Source: CAZCZY01 sp964503525
Lineage (GTDB): Bacteria > Patescibacteriota > JAUYIX01
Reading direction: 5' to 3'
DNA: 54,544 bases
Assembly (NCBI GenBank): GCA_964503525.1
Contig: CAZCZY010000034.1
Span: 1-54,544, forward strand
Shown here: in pieces, positions 26,504 through 34,983 of the stretch
How the letters are laid out: each line of letters begins with the position of its first letter
Numbering within the stretch: the stretch's first letter is position 1
Made by a program: the position numbers and the translations under genes
Notes under the pieces: model-generated
What the model was told of the DNA's origin: nothing
The model's database searches: none
Seen by the model: the letters and a program-made list of their open reading frames with translations, nothing else

Positions 26504-26531
26504 AAAACAGGCCCCACGTGGGGCCTGTTTT
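26504..26531. terminator. bidirectional terminator between rpoD and the 26563 gene
   Basis: Perfect 28-bp palindrome (26504-26517 / 26518-26531) with A-tract left and T-tract right, placed between convergent genes. Confidence 0.9.
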
Positions 26532-26562
26532 GGTAGATTCCCTCGAGTAACTTGGCGTGAAA

Positions 26563-29208
26563 CTAGTAGAGAGACTCGAGTGAAGTCCTGACCCCTTCAC
26601 TCACAGCACTTGTGCCACCATAGATGAAGCCTCCGTCAATTGTGGATGCATTGCCTGATATATAACCAGTTGTTGCTCCAGGAATGGACGTCGGCGTCAC
26701 GAGTAAGAGTGGTTCGTGCATCAATCCAGAATGCCGCCCACCGGTAAGCGCGTCGGCAAAGGCTAGGCCTGTCGCGATGCCCATCGATTGTGGGGCTAGT
26801 GCGCCCGTGTAGAAGAAACTGGCGATCGCAACGGCCGTTGCATTTCTATTTGCACCAGACAAGCGGTTCACTGTGTCAATAACCGCATCTATCGCATTTT
26901 TGACAGCATCCGTAACTACAAGTCCACCTCCAACAACGTTGACGGTTTTAAGCGTAGCCGTGCTTGCGGAGAGGTAAGCAGATACGTCCCCATCCAAACT
27001 ACCGGCTGGATTAAGGAGAATCGGCATTAGGTCTGCATTAACTGCTTTGTCCGATGCGGGAGCGCTCGCAGCAAGTGCGTCAGGAAAATTGGCACTATTT
27101 GCAACGATTGCTGCAGAAGGACCGCGTCCACGTAACACGTCCATCCGCTCAGCAACAGCCTTAGCTGTCTTGATACGATTCGATCCGGAAACGCGAAGAA
27201 CATCAACGTTTGTCAGTACATCTATAGCTGCGATAACCGTGTCAGAAATGGCGGCAGGGCCACCGATTACATAGACGTCGACGCCAGTGTCCGCACGCCC
27301 GTCAAATACACGTGCTATTTCTGCCAGCACATTGGGATCGATATTTGCCTGTGGGTTTAGCAAAACCGGTCCGCCAACCATTGCAGCTAGTGGTCCTGCC
27401 GCTAAACCATCTGGAAAGTTTTGACTGGTCGCTAATACGAGCGCATCAACCGATGCTGCCGTTGGAAATCCATTCTTGCTTATCTCAATGCCGGTGAGCA
27501 CACGGTTTAATCCAGAAAGTCGAACTAGACCTGTTTTTGTGCCGGCAAACGTTAACTTGCCGTAATACATACCAATAGCGCCTGCGCGGGTATCACTCCA
27601 AGTCAAATGGAATACGAGGCGATCGTTGTTTGAAGCGCCTTCTCCTGGATTTTCTTCAACCGCACCACCATCGCGTCTATCACCAGTTAAGCTCACACTG
27701 TGTGTCCCAATAGCTGGGGTTGACACTTTGATCTCTGAGCTAGCCCACGTAGATCCGCTGTTCGAACTATGATTCACGTAAAGTGAGTAGAAGCCAGAAC
27801 CCGATGCTGACTCTTGGGTCCAGGCGACTACTACGCCCCCTGTACTATCAATACCTGTGGTCATGTCCTGAATTTCTGGACCGTTGATAGCGTGATTTGG
27901 ATTTATTCTTGCCGCTGCTGTCCAAGTTGCACCGCCATCTGTAGATGTCCTAACTGATGCTACATCACTATCTGTAGGATGGCCCTCAAATCCGACAACA
28001 GCCCGATTTAAACCAGCCCCAAAACTACAATTAAGGCTGTATTCGCCAAAAGGACCATCTAAGGTGCCTATTAGTGTAGGTGCTGCAAATGTTGCGCTGT
28101 TATCGGTCGACTTTCTTACATACAGGGCGGCGTCGCTCATCATATAAGAAGCATAAACGCTGCCATGGCCATCCGAGCAAATATCGTAATTATACACATC
28201 ATCTGTGCCTTCAGCGATGGATGTGTTCACTCGGCTATTCGCACTCCATGTCGCGCCGCAATCGGTTGTTCGCGAGTAGACAAGGTCGTCGAAGCTGCTG
28301 TTAAAGCGATTACTTGTCCAATAAACGCTAGCTGCGCAAGGTTTAGATACTTCGATGATGGGGCCGAGTTCTGCACCAGCCGTGTCACTAATTGTTTTGC
28401 GTGCAGTCCAAGTTGAACCAAAATCGCTCGACATTGAGAATTCAATCGTTGTGAAGAAAAGGACAAAGTTTGTCCAGACCACATGTACCTGGCCATTTGG
28501 AAGCGCTACTCCAGTGAATGGTAAGTAGGGAATCGTAACGGTATCGATCAAAATGGGGCCTGACCACGTCTTTCCACCATCTCGTGAAACAGCCACCATA
28601 ATCTCTGCAGTTGAGCTGGCCTTAAAGCTGTCAAAAAATACGTAGAAGGCACCTGCTCCGTCTGAAGTAATAGACATACTGTCGCCGGATTTTCCAGTAC
28701 CTGATACGTCATCGAGTCGCTTCTCAGCTAGCCAGCTAGCACCGTTGTCAAGAGAACAACGCGCATAAATTGAGCCGATTGCACTTGGAGCGGCACCATC
28801 CCGAGTGTCGAGATAAACAGAGCAAATATGCCCCGCGGCATCACTCGCTTGATCCTTAAGAGCCACTGTGCTTGTCGCCTGGATGAATGTCTCCGCTACG
28901 GTAGGACTACCTGAAATTGAAGTCGCTCCAATCGTTCCCTGTGGCCCAATCGGATCCGATGACCCCGACTGTTGAGCTTGGTCCTCCTGAAGCATCTTAA
29001 TTTGCTTTTCCATAGCCGCATTCTCCGCATCAGGAGAATCAAACCGGGCACGGCGAAGGTCGTCAGGACTACCGAAGAAAGTGTCCTGTGCACTACCTTT
29101 GTCAGAATTGGTAGCAGCTTTAGTAGAAATTGGCATTAACGCCAAACCACTCGACCAAGCCACAATGGCTAGCCCGAGTATTACGGAGAGAAAGCGTCGC
29201 GTTCTCAT
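26563..29208 (-). CDS. secreted BNR/sialidase-type propeller protein with three C-terminal CWB2-like repeats
   Basis: 881 aa. A cleavable signal peptide is likely (Arg-rich start, hydrophobic 8-25, ending near 'STKAA'). Asp-box (BNR) motifs such as 'SRDGGKTWSG', 'SSDFGSTWTA', 'STDGGATWTA' and 'SSNSGSTWAS' mark a sialidase-like propeller (about 90-550). The last 320 residues are CWB2-like units with 'LSGLNRVLTG', 'VSGSNRIKTA' and 'LSGANRNATA' starts and 'FPDGLAAGPLA', 'FPDALAASAPA' cores. These are closer to the clostridial consensus than those at 7632 and 12634. It is secreted and probably bound to the envelope. An AAAGGA Shine-Dalgarno lies 8 nt before the ATG. Confidence 0.88.
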   Translation of the reverse strand: MRTRRFLSVILGLAIVAWSSGLALMPISTKAATNSDKGSAQDTFFGSPDDLRRARFDSPDAENAAMEKQIKMLQEDQAQQSGSSDPIGPQGTIGATSISGSPTVAETFIQATSTVALKDQASDAAGHICSVYLDTRDGAAPSAIGSIYARCSLDNGASWLAEKRLDDVSGTGKSGDSMSITSDGAGAFYVFFDSFKASSTAEIMVAVSRDGGKTWSGPILIDTVTIPYLPFTGVALPNGQVHVVWTNFVLFFTTIEFSMSSDFGSTWTARKTISDTAGAELGPIIEVSKPCAASVYWTSNRFNSSFDDLVYSRTTDCGATWSANSRVNTSIAEGTDDVYNYDICSDGHGSVYASYMMSDAALYVRKSTDNSATFAAPTLIGTLDGPFGEYSLNCSFGAGLNRAVVGFEGHPTDSDVASVRTSTDGGATWTAAARINPNHAINGPEIQDMTTGIDSTGGVVVAWTQESASGSGFYSLYVNHSSNSGSTWASSEIKVSTPAIGTHSVSLTGDRRDGGAVEENPGEGASNNDRLVFHLTWSDTRAGAIGMYYGKLTFAGTKTGLVRLSGLNRVLTGIEISKNGFPTAASVDALVLATSQNFPDGLAAGPLAAMVGGPVLLNPQANIDPNVLAEIARVFDGRADTGVDVYVIGGPAAISDTVIAAIDVLTNVDVLRVSGSNRIKTAKAVAERMDVLRGRGPSAAIVANSANFPDALAASAPASDKAVNADLMPILLNPAGSLDGDVSAYLSASTATLKTVNVVGGGLVVTDAVKNAIDAVIDTVNRLSGANRNATAVAIASFFYTGALAPQSMGIATGLAFADALTGGRHSGLMHEPLLLVTPTSIPGATTGYISGNASTIDGGFIYGGTSAVSEGVRTSLESLY

Positions 29209-29314
29209 ATGATAATCCTTTTAAAATTATTCGAGTTAAGTCTGGGTAGTTTAACTGTGATGCGGTCGCGACGCAAATTTTACTCATGTTGCACATGTTA
29301 CGATCAGTTCACAC

Positions 29315-30547
29315 ATGGCAAGTTTTCGTTCCGGCACAGTGGTTTGGCTATTTATGGCTTTAGCAGCGCTTTTGACCTTTGTTGGTGTGCTGTACTGGGG
29401 ACGAACCGGGGACATACACCAGAGCGAAACACGCACCGGCGATAGATTACCGTTCGCCGAAAACGCACCTGTATATATAGAGTCAGCCGAAGATTTTCCA
29501 AACGAACCCAAAGGTCTGCACCCAACGCGACTCGTTGTTGGCCAAGGAGCTGGCGAGCGCTCGGGTGAGCGCTCATTTGATACGCCCGACTTCTTGGGGT
29601 CACACGGCGTATCGTCGCGCACCGCAGGAATTTTTTATTTTGACGATCGCGAGCATGTAGTAAAAACCGTGAGCGGTTCGACACTCGCACAAACTCGTGT
29701 CACCAACTCGGATCTGTCCGGATATTTTTTGGTGAGCAATGACGGACAGCAGATCGCCTGGTCGAGTGGCGAATTTACAAACGGAGAAACGCGTGCGACT
29801 TTAAAAATATCTGCGGCATATCCCGACAAAAAAGATTTAGGCAGGCAATCTTCGCAATCATTGCACAGCCAGACACTTTCTGGTCAGCAAGCCTTTGTAC
29901 CCTTAGCGTGGTCTGCAGATAATCAAACGGTCTGGTACGGACAATTAAGTCTAGACGAACAAATTGCTGGTGTTCGTGCGTACTCCAAATTATTTCAAGT
30001 AAATACAGATGCGGAGGCTGTCGGTCCTGACGCAGAGCCGGATGCTGAGCGAGAAATAGCTTTTCCGGCCAAAGATTTGCGGGGGATTGGCGTCGATGCA
30101 GAGCGCGGGCGGGTATTTTTTTTGAAGGAATATTTACCCACGGATAGTACCCCTGCGGCCATTTCGCCCGCACTGGTGGTATTTGATTTACTCACCGAGG
30201 AAATTGCGGAATATCCCCTGCTAACAGAATTCCCAATCGTTTCGTCTATTGCTCAAAACGGGGATTTTATTGCACTTGGTTTGCGTTCGGGCGAACAAAC
30301 ACAAAATCAAGTCTTTTTGATCAACACGACCACAAATCTCACGCAAAGCCTGGCTACGTTGGCAGACAAACAAGAAGTGGTCGGTTTTTTAGACGGCGAT
30401 TTGCTTTTGAGTAGGGGCGGAATCAATCGTGGCACGTGGCGTGTATCTTTAGATGGCGCCGGTGGGGGAGCTGTTGGCGCTGTTCGCACAGGAGTAGAAT
30501 CACGAGTAAACACCATGCGCGCGATTGCTATAATCCCAGCCAAATAA
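29315..30547 (+). CDS. membrane-anchored beta-propeller protein (TolB-like)
   Basis: 410 aa. An N-terminal anchor (about 7-28, 'VVWLFMALAALLTFVGVLYW') precedes a linker and a beta-rich extracytoplasmic domain with 'NDGQQIAWSSGEF', 'PLAWSADNQTVWYGQL', 'IAQNGDFIALGL' repeats, one motif per blade. Same architecture as the 1601 gene, but sequence similarity is low. It shares a 106-bp divergent intergenic region with the 26563-29208 gene and is followed by the metallopeptidase gene after 52 nt. Function unknown. Confidence 0.7.
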   Translation: MASFRSGTVVWLFMALAALLTFVGVLYWGRTGDIHQSETRTGDRLPFAENAPVYIESAEDFPNEPKGLHPTRLVVGQGAGERSGERSFDTPDFLGSHGVSSRTAGIFYFDDREHVVKTVSGSTLAQTRVTNSDLSGYFLVSNDGQQIAWSSGEFTNGETRATLKISAAYPDKKDLGRQSSQSLHSQTLSGQQAFVPLAWSADNQTVWYGQLSLDEQIAGVRAYSKLFQVNTDAEAVGPDAEPDAEREIAFPAKDLRGIGVDAERGRVFFLKEYLPTDSTPAAISPALVVFDLLTEEIAEYPLLTEFPIVSSIAQNGDFIALGLRSGEQTQNQVFLINTTTNLTQSLATLADKQEVVGFLDGDLLLSRGGINRGTWRVSLDGAGGGAVGAVRTGVESRVNTMRAIAIIPAK

Positions 30548-30599
30548 TCGCTCGGACCAAAAACCATTACACAAAAACCATCTCACAAAAACATTCTCA

Positions 30600-32996
30600 A
30601 TGAAATTTGTTTTACTCCAACTTCCCATACCGCGCAGTGAGGTTTTGAAATTGTTCCAAGGCGGGCTCGAACATTTACGTCAGCGGTTACGGTTTGTTCG
30701 TAATAAATCTGCAAAAATTCCGCGCGTACAAAGTGATCGCGTGTTGCATGATTTTGTTGACACAGTGCGGCTGGTCCGGGGCGAACCGGTCACAAATCAC
30801 GGAGCGGTAGCACACGGATGGATTTTGGCGACGGCGCTGGAGCCGCGGTTTCGTCGACGCTTGCGATTGGCGTTACAAAACGGAACGGGCGACCGGGTTT
30901 TGGATCAGTTGTCACGCGGGTATGTATTGGCGATCGATCGAAAAAGTTTGCCGGCTGCGTATCAATCGCGTGCGGTCTCGGCGCGAACAGCAGCGCTGGA
31001 CGATTTTCGCGCGTATTTTGACGCGTATAAATTTGCGCGAAATATGGAGTTGGCGCTGCGACGCGAAAAATCAAAACGTGCGGGCGTGGCGTATGCCAAT
31101 ACAGTGCTCGCGTTACTGCATGTGGAAGGAATAGTCGCAGCTCTGCGGGGAACAAATTCGACACGGGCGACAAATTCTAGTGCGAGGTCCAACGCGGTCA
31201 TCCGCGCCGCCAGGAATTTCTTGACCGTCTCTATTCCGCCGGTTGCATGGTCGCGCGCGACTCTTGTGCGAGGTTGGCAAGCGGACCTGGCGGCGCTTGC
31301 TTCTGCGCGAACCACGGCGGCGCGCGGCACGCGAGCTCAGCAGCGAGCGTTGCAGCGAATCGAAAAGATTTTTCACAGCTTCAATTTTTATGATCCGAAT
31401 AATTCCGATGCGCGCTTTGTTCAGGCGGGAGTTTTTGTGGCACATCATCTTGATCGTCGTGGGAAAAAGTTAAAGGTGTTTAAGGGGCCGACGAATGCAG
31501 ATGTTCGTGCAGGAATTAAAAATTTTCTAAAAAAGCTTGATTGGGCGGGGCCATACAAAAAAATTCTGCAAAGTTGCGCGGATGTGCCGTTATACGTGCT
31601 CAATGAATATAGCGCCGATAGTCGTGAGTCACGCCTGATCGAGTCAGTTGGAAAACCTGAAGCGGCCATAGAAATCTGGGGATTGTATGGCGAACGCTGT
31701 GCGGAAAATCTCGGCGAATGCCGTCCAGATCAGGGGCATTACGTTTTGCAATTTGAAGACGCCGCGCATCGCGATCTCGAAGAATATCAGCACGAGATAT
31801 TGCGACGGATTACTTGGCGACGCGAACTGGCTTTAGTTTTCAAAAAACAATTGACGGACCGGTTCTCCACAGAAGAAATTGCTGTGGTCGTGACCGCGCT
31901 TATAAATATTACACGCGGTAACGGTGGCGCGATTTTTTTGGCCTTGCAAAAAATCGCGCCACGCCTAGCGGCACGACGGTCGCCGCACGTCCCCGCCGAG
32001 CTAGTAGAAGCGCAACTACTACAAGCGCTTTTCCGCGCTGCCTGCATCACCGGCGACATGGTCGAACCCGCTCTGATCATGGAGAAAACTATCCGAGCGA
32101 GCGAGGCGCGTGAATTTATCGAAAAACTGTTGCGGCGCTCCGGGTTACCAATGCGCAAACCAAACGACCCGATCGAAAAAGGTTGGCTGGTCGATTTGGA
32201 CCTGCGCGAGAGTTCTGGTGCAATGGTAATGGCGGGTCTGCGAAAAGTAGTGCTGTTGCAATTGCCAGGGGATCCGCCAATTATATCTCGCTCGGATTTA
32301 GAAATTGGCCTTGGTGTGCACGAACTATTGCACGTGCTTCGCTCAGAAAGCTCCAAGTCACAATTGTTTGCGCGGCTGTCTACGGGAGTGAGCGAATATT
32401 TGGATTACGAAGAAGGCATGTCCGCATTTCTTGAGCGGCTGGCCGTACCCGATCAAATCAGCGAGCGACGCGTCACACACGCACTCAGTTACTTTGCAAT
32501 CGCACTCGCACTAAAAAATGCACCACCGGATTATGTTCGGCCCGCGTACACATGGCAAGAGATTTACGATTTATTATGTGCATACGGGCTGCCAGAAGAT
32601 AGCGTTTTTGAAACTTTGCGTCGTATCGTACGAGGGACTGATGGAAAGCGTCGACCGCGCAATCTTAATTTGCGCGACGCCGTGTACTTCCGCGGGATCA
32701 AAAAAATTGAGGAGTGGTTACCGCGCGCGTTTGGCTACGAGATTTTTGAACACGTCTGGCGTGATGAGTACAAAGGACGAACCCTCACTCGCGCGGACCA
32801 GGCCGCATTGATCAAAAAAATCCGTGGTATGCACCGCGACGAGTACTATCAAAAGCATTTTGCTGCGGCCGCGATAGTAACGCTGCTCAACGAGTTGATG
32901 GTGGGCAAGGTCACGCCTGAGTTTGTTCGTAAATTAAAAGAGCACGGACATTTTAAGCCGTCGCTTTTTTTGTTAGAGAAACTGGTAAAGTCGTAG
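30600..32996 (+). CDS. DUF1704/MATCAP-like zinc metallopeptidase
   Basis: 798 aa. The core motif is 'GVHELLHVLRSESSK' (His574, Glu575, His578; HExxH), followed by 'SEYLDYEEGMSAFLERL' with the EEG triad typical of DUF1704, the family of tyrosine/glutamate carboxypeptidases related to vertebrate MATCAP. The downstream helical part 'YFRGIKKIEEWL' also fits. The N-terminal 400 residues are helical, rich in Arg and Ala, and unassigned. No signal peptide, so cytosolic. The substrate is unknown; bacterial members are not characterised to my knowledge. Confidence 0.78.
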   Translation: MKFVLLQLPIPRSEVLKLFQGGLEHLRQRLRFVRNKSAKIPRVQSDRVLHDFVDTVRLVRGEPVTNHGAVAHGWILATALEPRFRRRLRLALQNGTGDRVLDQLSRGYVLAIDRKSLPAAYQSRAVSARTAALDDFRAYFDAYKFARNMELALRREKSKRAGVAYANTVLALLHVEGIVAALRGTNSTRATNSSARSNAVIRAARNFLTVSIPPVAWSRATLVRGWQADLAALASARTTAARGTRAQQRALQRIEKIFHSFNFYDPNNSDARFVQAGVFVAHHLDRRGKKLKVFKGPTNADVRAGIKNFLKKLDWAGPYKKILQSCADVPLYVLNEYSADSRESRLIESVGKPEAAIEIWGLYGERCAENLGECRPDQGHYVLQFEDAAHRDLEEYQHEILRRITWRRELALVFKKQLTDRFSTEEIAVVVTALINITRGNGGAIFLALQKIAPRLAARRSPHVPAELVEAQLLQALFRAACITGDMVEPALIMEKTIRASEAREFIEKLLRRSGLPMRKPNDPIEKGWLVDLDLRESSGAMVMAGLRKVVLLQLPGDPPIISRSDLEIGLGVHELLHVLRSESSKSQLFARLSTGVSEYLDYEEGMSAFLERLAVPDQISERRVTHALSYFAIALALKNAPPDYVRPAYTWQEIYDLLCAYGLPEDSVFETLRRIVRGTDGKRRPRNLNLRDAVYFRGIKKIEEWLPRAFGYEIFEHVWRDEYKGRTLTRADQAALIKKIRGMHRDEYYQKHFAAAAIVTLLNELMVGKVTPEFVRKLKEHGHFKPSLFLLEKLVKS

Positions 32997-33004
32997 CTGA
33001 ATTG

Positions 33005-33033
33005 TTGATTACTGGGGAACTCATTGGTATTCT
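33005..33033 (+). promoter_or_regulatory. promoter of tRNA-Asn
   Basis: TTGATT (33005-33010), 17-nt spacer, TATTCT (33028-33033), 11 nt before the tRNA 5' end. Confidence 0.45.
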
Positions 33034-33044
33034 CGCTTGGTCAT

Positions 33045-33119
33045 TCCGGGGTAGCTCAGCGGTAGAGCAATGCGCTGTTAACGCAAAGGTCGTGGGTTCG
33101 AGCCCCACCCCCGGAGCCA
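33045..33119 (+). tRNA. tRNA-Asn (anticodon GTT)
   Basis: 75 nt with encoded CCA (33117-33119). Acceptor TCCGGGG (33045-33051) pairs with CCCCGGA (33109-33115); D-arm GCTCAGCGGTAGAGC; anticodon arm TGCGC-TGTTAAC-GCA; T-arm GTGGGTTCGAGCCCCAC. Confidence 0.97.
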
Positions 33120-33191
33120 GGTTAGTCAGGTTCTACGCGACCGGTCCCTTTCGCGACACAGAAAGAACAATTTTCTTAAAAACGAAATCCT

Positions 33192-33734
33192 TTGAAAGCT
33201 TTATTACTTTGCGGCAGCGGTTCGGAGAAATCTCACACCCGTGCGCTTTTAGAATATCTAGATGGCTTATTCAAAGAAAAAGGACACGAGACCAGATTGT
33301 GGGATCTCACGCAATCGCCACTTCTGTTTGTATTGGCTGAGTACCACAAGGACCCGACCGTAAATCCAGACAAAACGGTGCGCGATTTTGTCGCCGCGGT
33401 TGAGGAGTCAGATGTAATCGTGCTGGGCAGTCCGCTCTATCACGGTTCGTACACGGGAATTCTCAAGAATGCGCTCGATAATTTACGTGCGGACGCTTTT
33501 CGCGGTAAATGGGTTGGTCTCGTCGGCAACGCGAGTGGTCTGCGCGCGAGCCATGTGCAATTTAGTCATTTGCGCCAAGTGGTCAACACGCTGGTTGGCT
33601 ATACTGCACAAACCCAAATCGGGACCGCTAAAGAAGATTATGACGAGCTCGCCGACAGATATGTTCTCCGGGACCAAAAAATGAAGGAGCGCTGCGACCG
33701 TTTAGTGGACGAACTAATCGCAACGCAAGCATAG
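33192..33734 (+). CDS. NADPH-dependent FMN reductase family protein
   Basis: 180 aa with a TTG start. The N-terminal 'KALLLCGSGSEKSHTRALLE' is the phosphate-binding loop of the flavodoxin-like reductase fold, and 'VIVLGSPLYHGSYTGILKNA' is its conserved flavin-contact segment, followed by 'GKWVGLVGNASG'. Cytosolic FMN-binding oxidoreductase; the electron acceptor is unknown. It shares the fold with the 2983 gene but is the more typical family member. Confidence 0.88.
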   Translation: MKALLLCGSGSEKSHTRALLEYLDGLFKEKGHETRLWDLTQSPLLFVLAEYHKDPTVNPDKTVRDFVAAVEESDVIVLGSPLYHGSYTGILKNALDNLRADAFRGKWVGLVGNASGLRASHVQFSHLRQVVNTLVGYTAQTQIGTAKEDYDELADRYVLRDQKMKERCDRLVDELIATQA

Positions 33735-33736
33735 AT

Positions 33737-33765
33737 TTGTTAGCGTTTGCCCCTGGTAGTACAAT
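33737..33765 (+). promoter_or_regulatory. leaderless promoter of the 33772 gene
   Basis: TTGTTA (33737-33742), 17-nt spacer, TACAAT (33760-33765), and only 6 nt to ATG 33772. The cleanest leaderless arrangement in the window. Confidence 0.7.
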
Positions 33766-33771
33766 TGAGGC

Positions 33772-33969
33772 ATGACTAAGAACGAACCATCGACACATAA
33801 ATACGCGCCCAAAATAAAGATCGAAAACAACGTCTTTTCTGGCGCCCTCTGGTGCATCGGCTGGCTATTTACGATCGGATTTTTGCACCTTAGCTTTTGG
33901 AGAGGCGTTCTCGCCCTTCTGCTCTGGCCGTGGTACCTCGGGCTATTCATTAGTGACTTAATAAGATAG
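33772..33969 (+). CDS. small membrane protein, unknown
   Basis: 65 aa. A polar N-terminus (1-22) and two closely spaced hydrophobic helices (about 24-42 and 44-62) rich in Trp ('SFWRGVLALLLWPWYLGLF'). No family recognised. The clean promoter 6 nt upstream supports expression. The next gene starts 19 nt after its stop. Confidence 0.7.
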   Translation: MTKNEPSTHKYAPKIKIENNVFSGALWCIGWLFTIGFLHLSFWRGVLALLLWPWYLGLFISDLIR

Positions 33970-33988
33970 CCCCTTAGTATGGGCTCTC

Positions 33989-34282
33989 ATGGCAAAAGCA
34001 ATGGTAGCTCGAGTGACCAACGCCTCGAGCTATTTTGCGTATATCGTTCGCTGTTGTGATGGAACTTTTTACACCGGCTGGACTACCGACGTGGCAGCGC
34101 GAGTTCTGCAACATAATGCAAAAAAAGGCGCCAAATACACCCGATCACGTCTGCCGGTCGTGCTGATATACTCCCTGCGCTGTTCGTCCAAAAAAGCAGC
34201 CCTCCAACAAGAACGAAAAATAAAAAAACTCTCGCGCTCACAAAAAATTAATTTAATTGTAGAGCAAGCCGAATCGATCTAG
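33989..34282 (+). CDS. GIY-YIG domain protein (UPF0213/YhbQ-like)
   Basis: 97 aa, the usual size of stand-alone GIY-YIG proteins. The motif is 'AYIVRCCDGTFYTGWTTD' (the YIV and YTG elements), followed by 'RVLQHNAKKGAKYTRSRLP' with the conserved His, Lys and Arg, and 'KAALQQERKIKKLSR' with the Glu. Related proteins act as structure-selective nucleases; the cellular role of this short group is unsettled. Confidence 0.93.
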   Translation: MAKAMVARVTNASSYFAYIVRCCDGTFYTGWTTDVAARVLQHNAKKGAKYTRSRLPVVLIYSLRCSSKKAALQQERKIKKLSRSQKINLIVEQAESI

Positions 34283-34328
34283 ACGCGATCCTGCCAACCT
34301 GCGCAGGCCGTTAGGGATAGGCAGTAGC

Positions 34329-34469
34329 TTAGAAGAGCAGTGAAGCTAAACCTACGAGAAGGCCGATGACTATCAAGGCAACTACAAATTTAATGGCGAG
34401 GCCCAGGAACTTGCCGACAATACCGACAAGTAAGAGGATAACGCCGATAGTGAGAAGCGTTGTAAACAT
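34329..34469 (-). CDS. 46-aa hydrophobic membrane microprotein
   Basis: 46 aa, starting at ATG 34469, since TATAAT on the minus strand lies 6 nt upstream; a longer frame from 34529 would cross that promoter. Nearly the whole protein is hydrophobic (Leu, Val, Ile, Gly), forming two helices or one long one with a central Lys. Unknown function. Confidence 0.65.
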   Translation of the reverse strand: MFTTLLTIGVILLLVGIVGKFLGLAIKFVVALIVIGLLVGLASLLF

Positions 34470-34475
34470 GCCGGC

Positions 34476-34484
34476 ATTATAGCA
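34476..34484 (-). promoter_or_regulatory. extended -10 of the 34329-34469 gene
   Basis: On the minus strand TGC-TATAAT (34484-34476), a consensus extended -10, 6 nt before the ATG. Confidence 0.65.
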
Positions 34485-34611
34485 CCACACTGCCGTGGAA
34501 ACTTTTTGTTTCATACTAGTTACGAACACGCAAAAAATAAATCCACCTTATGCTTAAAGCGCTAAAAAACGCCACATTAGCGCACTCTACATATGCGCAG
34601 TCGTCTCCGTC

Positions 34612-34749
34612 ATGTATTTTCGCACCCGTCTTTTACCAGAAGAAGATTCCGTCCTAATGCCGATTGCAGTGGGATTCTTTGCGGTTTTTACAGGATTGAT
34701 CTTTGTCATCATATTCTTGGCTGCACCTCAAAGCGCGGCCATGATATAA
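34612..34749 (+). CDS. 45-aa membrane microprotein
   Basis: ATG 34612 to TAA 34749. A short charged head ('YFRTRLLPEEDSVLM') and one transmembrane helix (about 17-38). No Shine-Dalgarno. Composition looks coding-like and the next microprotein follows closely, but no family is known. Confidence 0.5.
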   Translation: MYFRTRLLPEEDSVLMPIAVGFFAVFTGLIFVIIFLAAPQSAAMI

Positions 34750-34765
34750 TTCCGTAACTATAATA

Positions 34766-34960
34766 ATTCTTCAATTTATCCTTGGTGTACTCGGTGTTGT
34801 TGCCACCATCTCTGTTTGGCGGGGCATATGGGAATTGCAGGATTTGATTCTGCCCAAGAATTTTATCGGAAGTCGCATGGTGTCATTGTTGGGTGGGTTT
34901 GCATTGGCCCTGATAGTTCTAGTGCTTGCCAGATATATTTTTGACTACTCACTATTTTGA
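34766..34960 (+). CDS. membrane microprotein with an apparent non-AUG start
   Basis: An open frame from about 34760 to TGA 34958-34960 encodes about 64 residues with two transmembrane helices around a polar loop 'WRGIWELQDLILPKNFIGSR', which looks conserved-protein-like. There is no in-frame ATG, GTG or TTG before the first helix ends; ATA (34760, 34763) or ATT (34766) would have to start it. Two TATAAT boxes (34744-34749 and 34758-34763 region) lie directly upstream, so a leaderless AUU/AUA start is conceivable. Alternatively the start was lost. The exact start is uncertain. Confidence 0.45.
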   Translation: MLQFILGVLGVVATISVWRGIWELQDLILPKNFIGSRMVSLLGGFALALIVLVLARYIFDYSLF

Positions 34961-34983
34961 CCAGAGGCAGTCTGAATCTGGCA

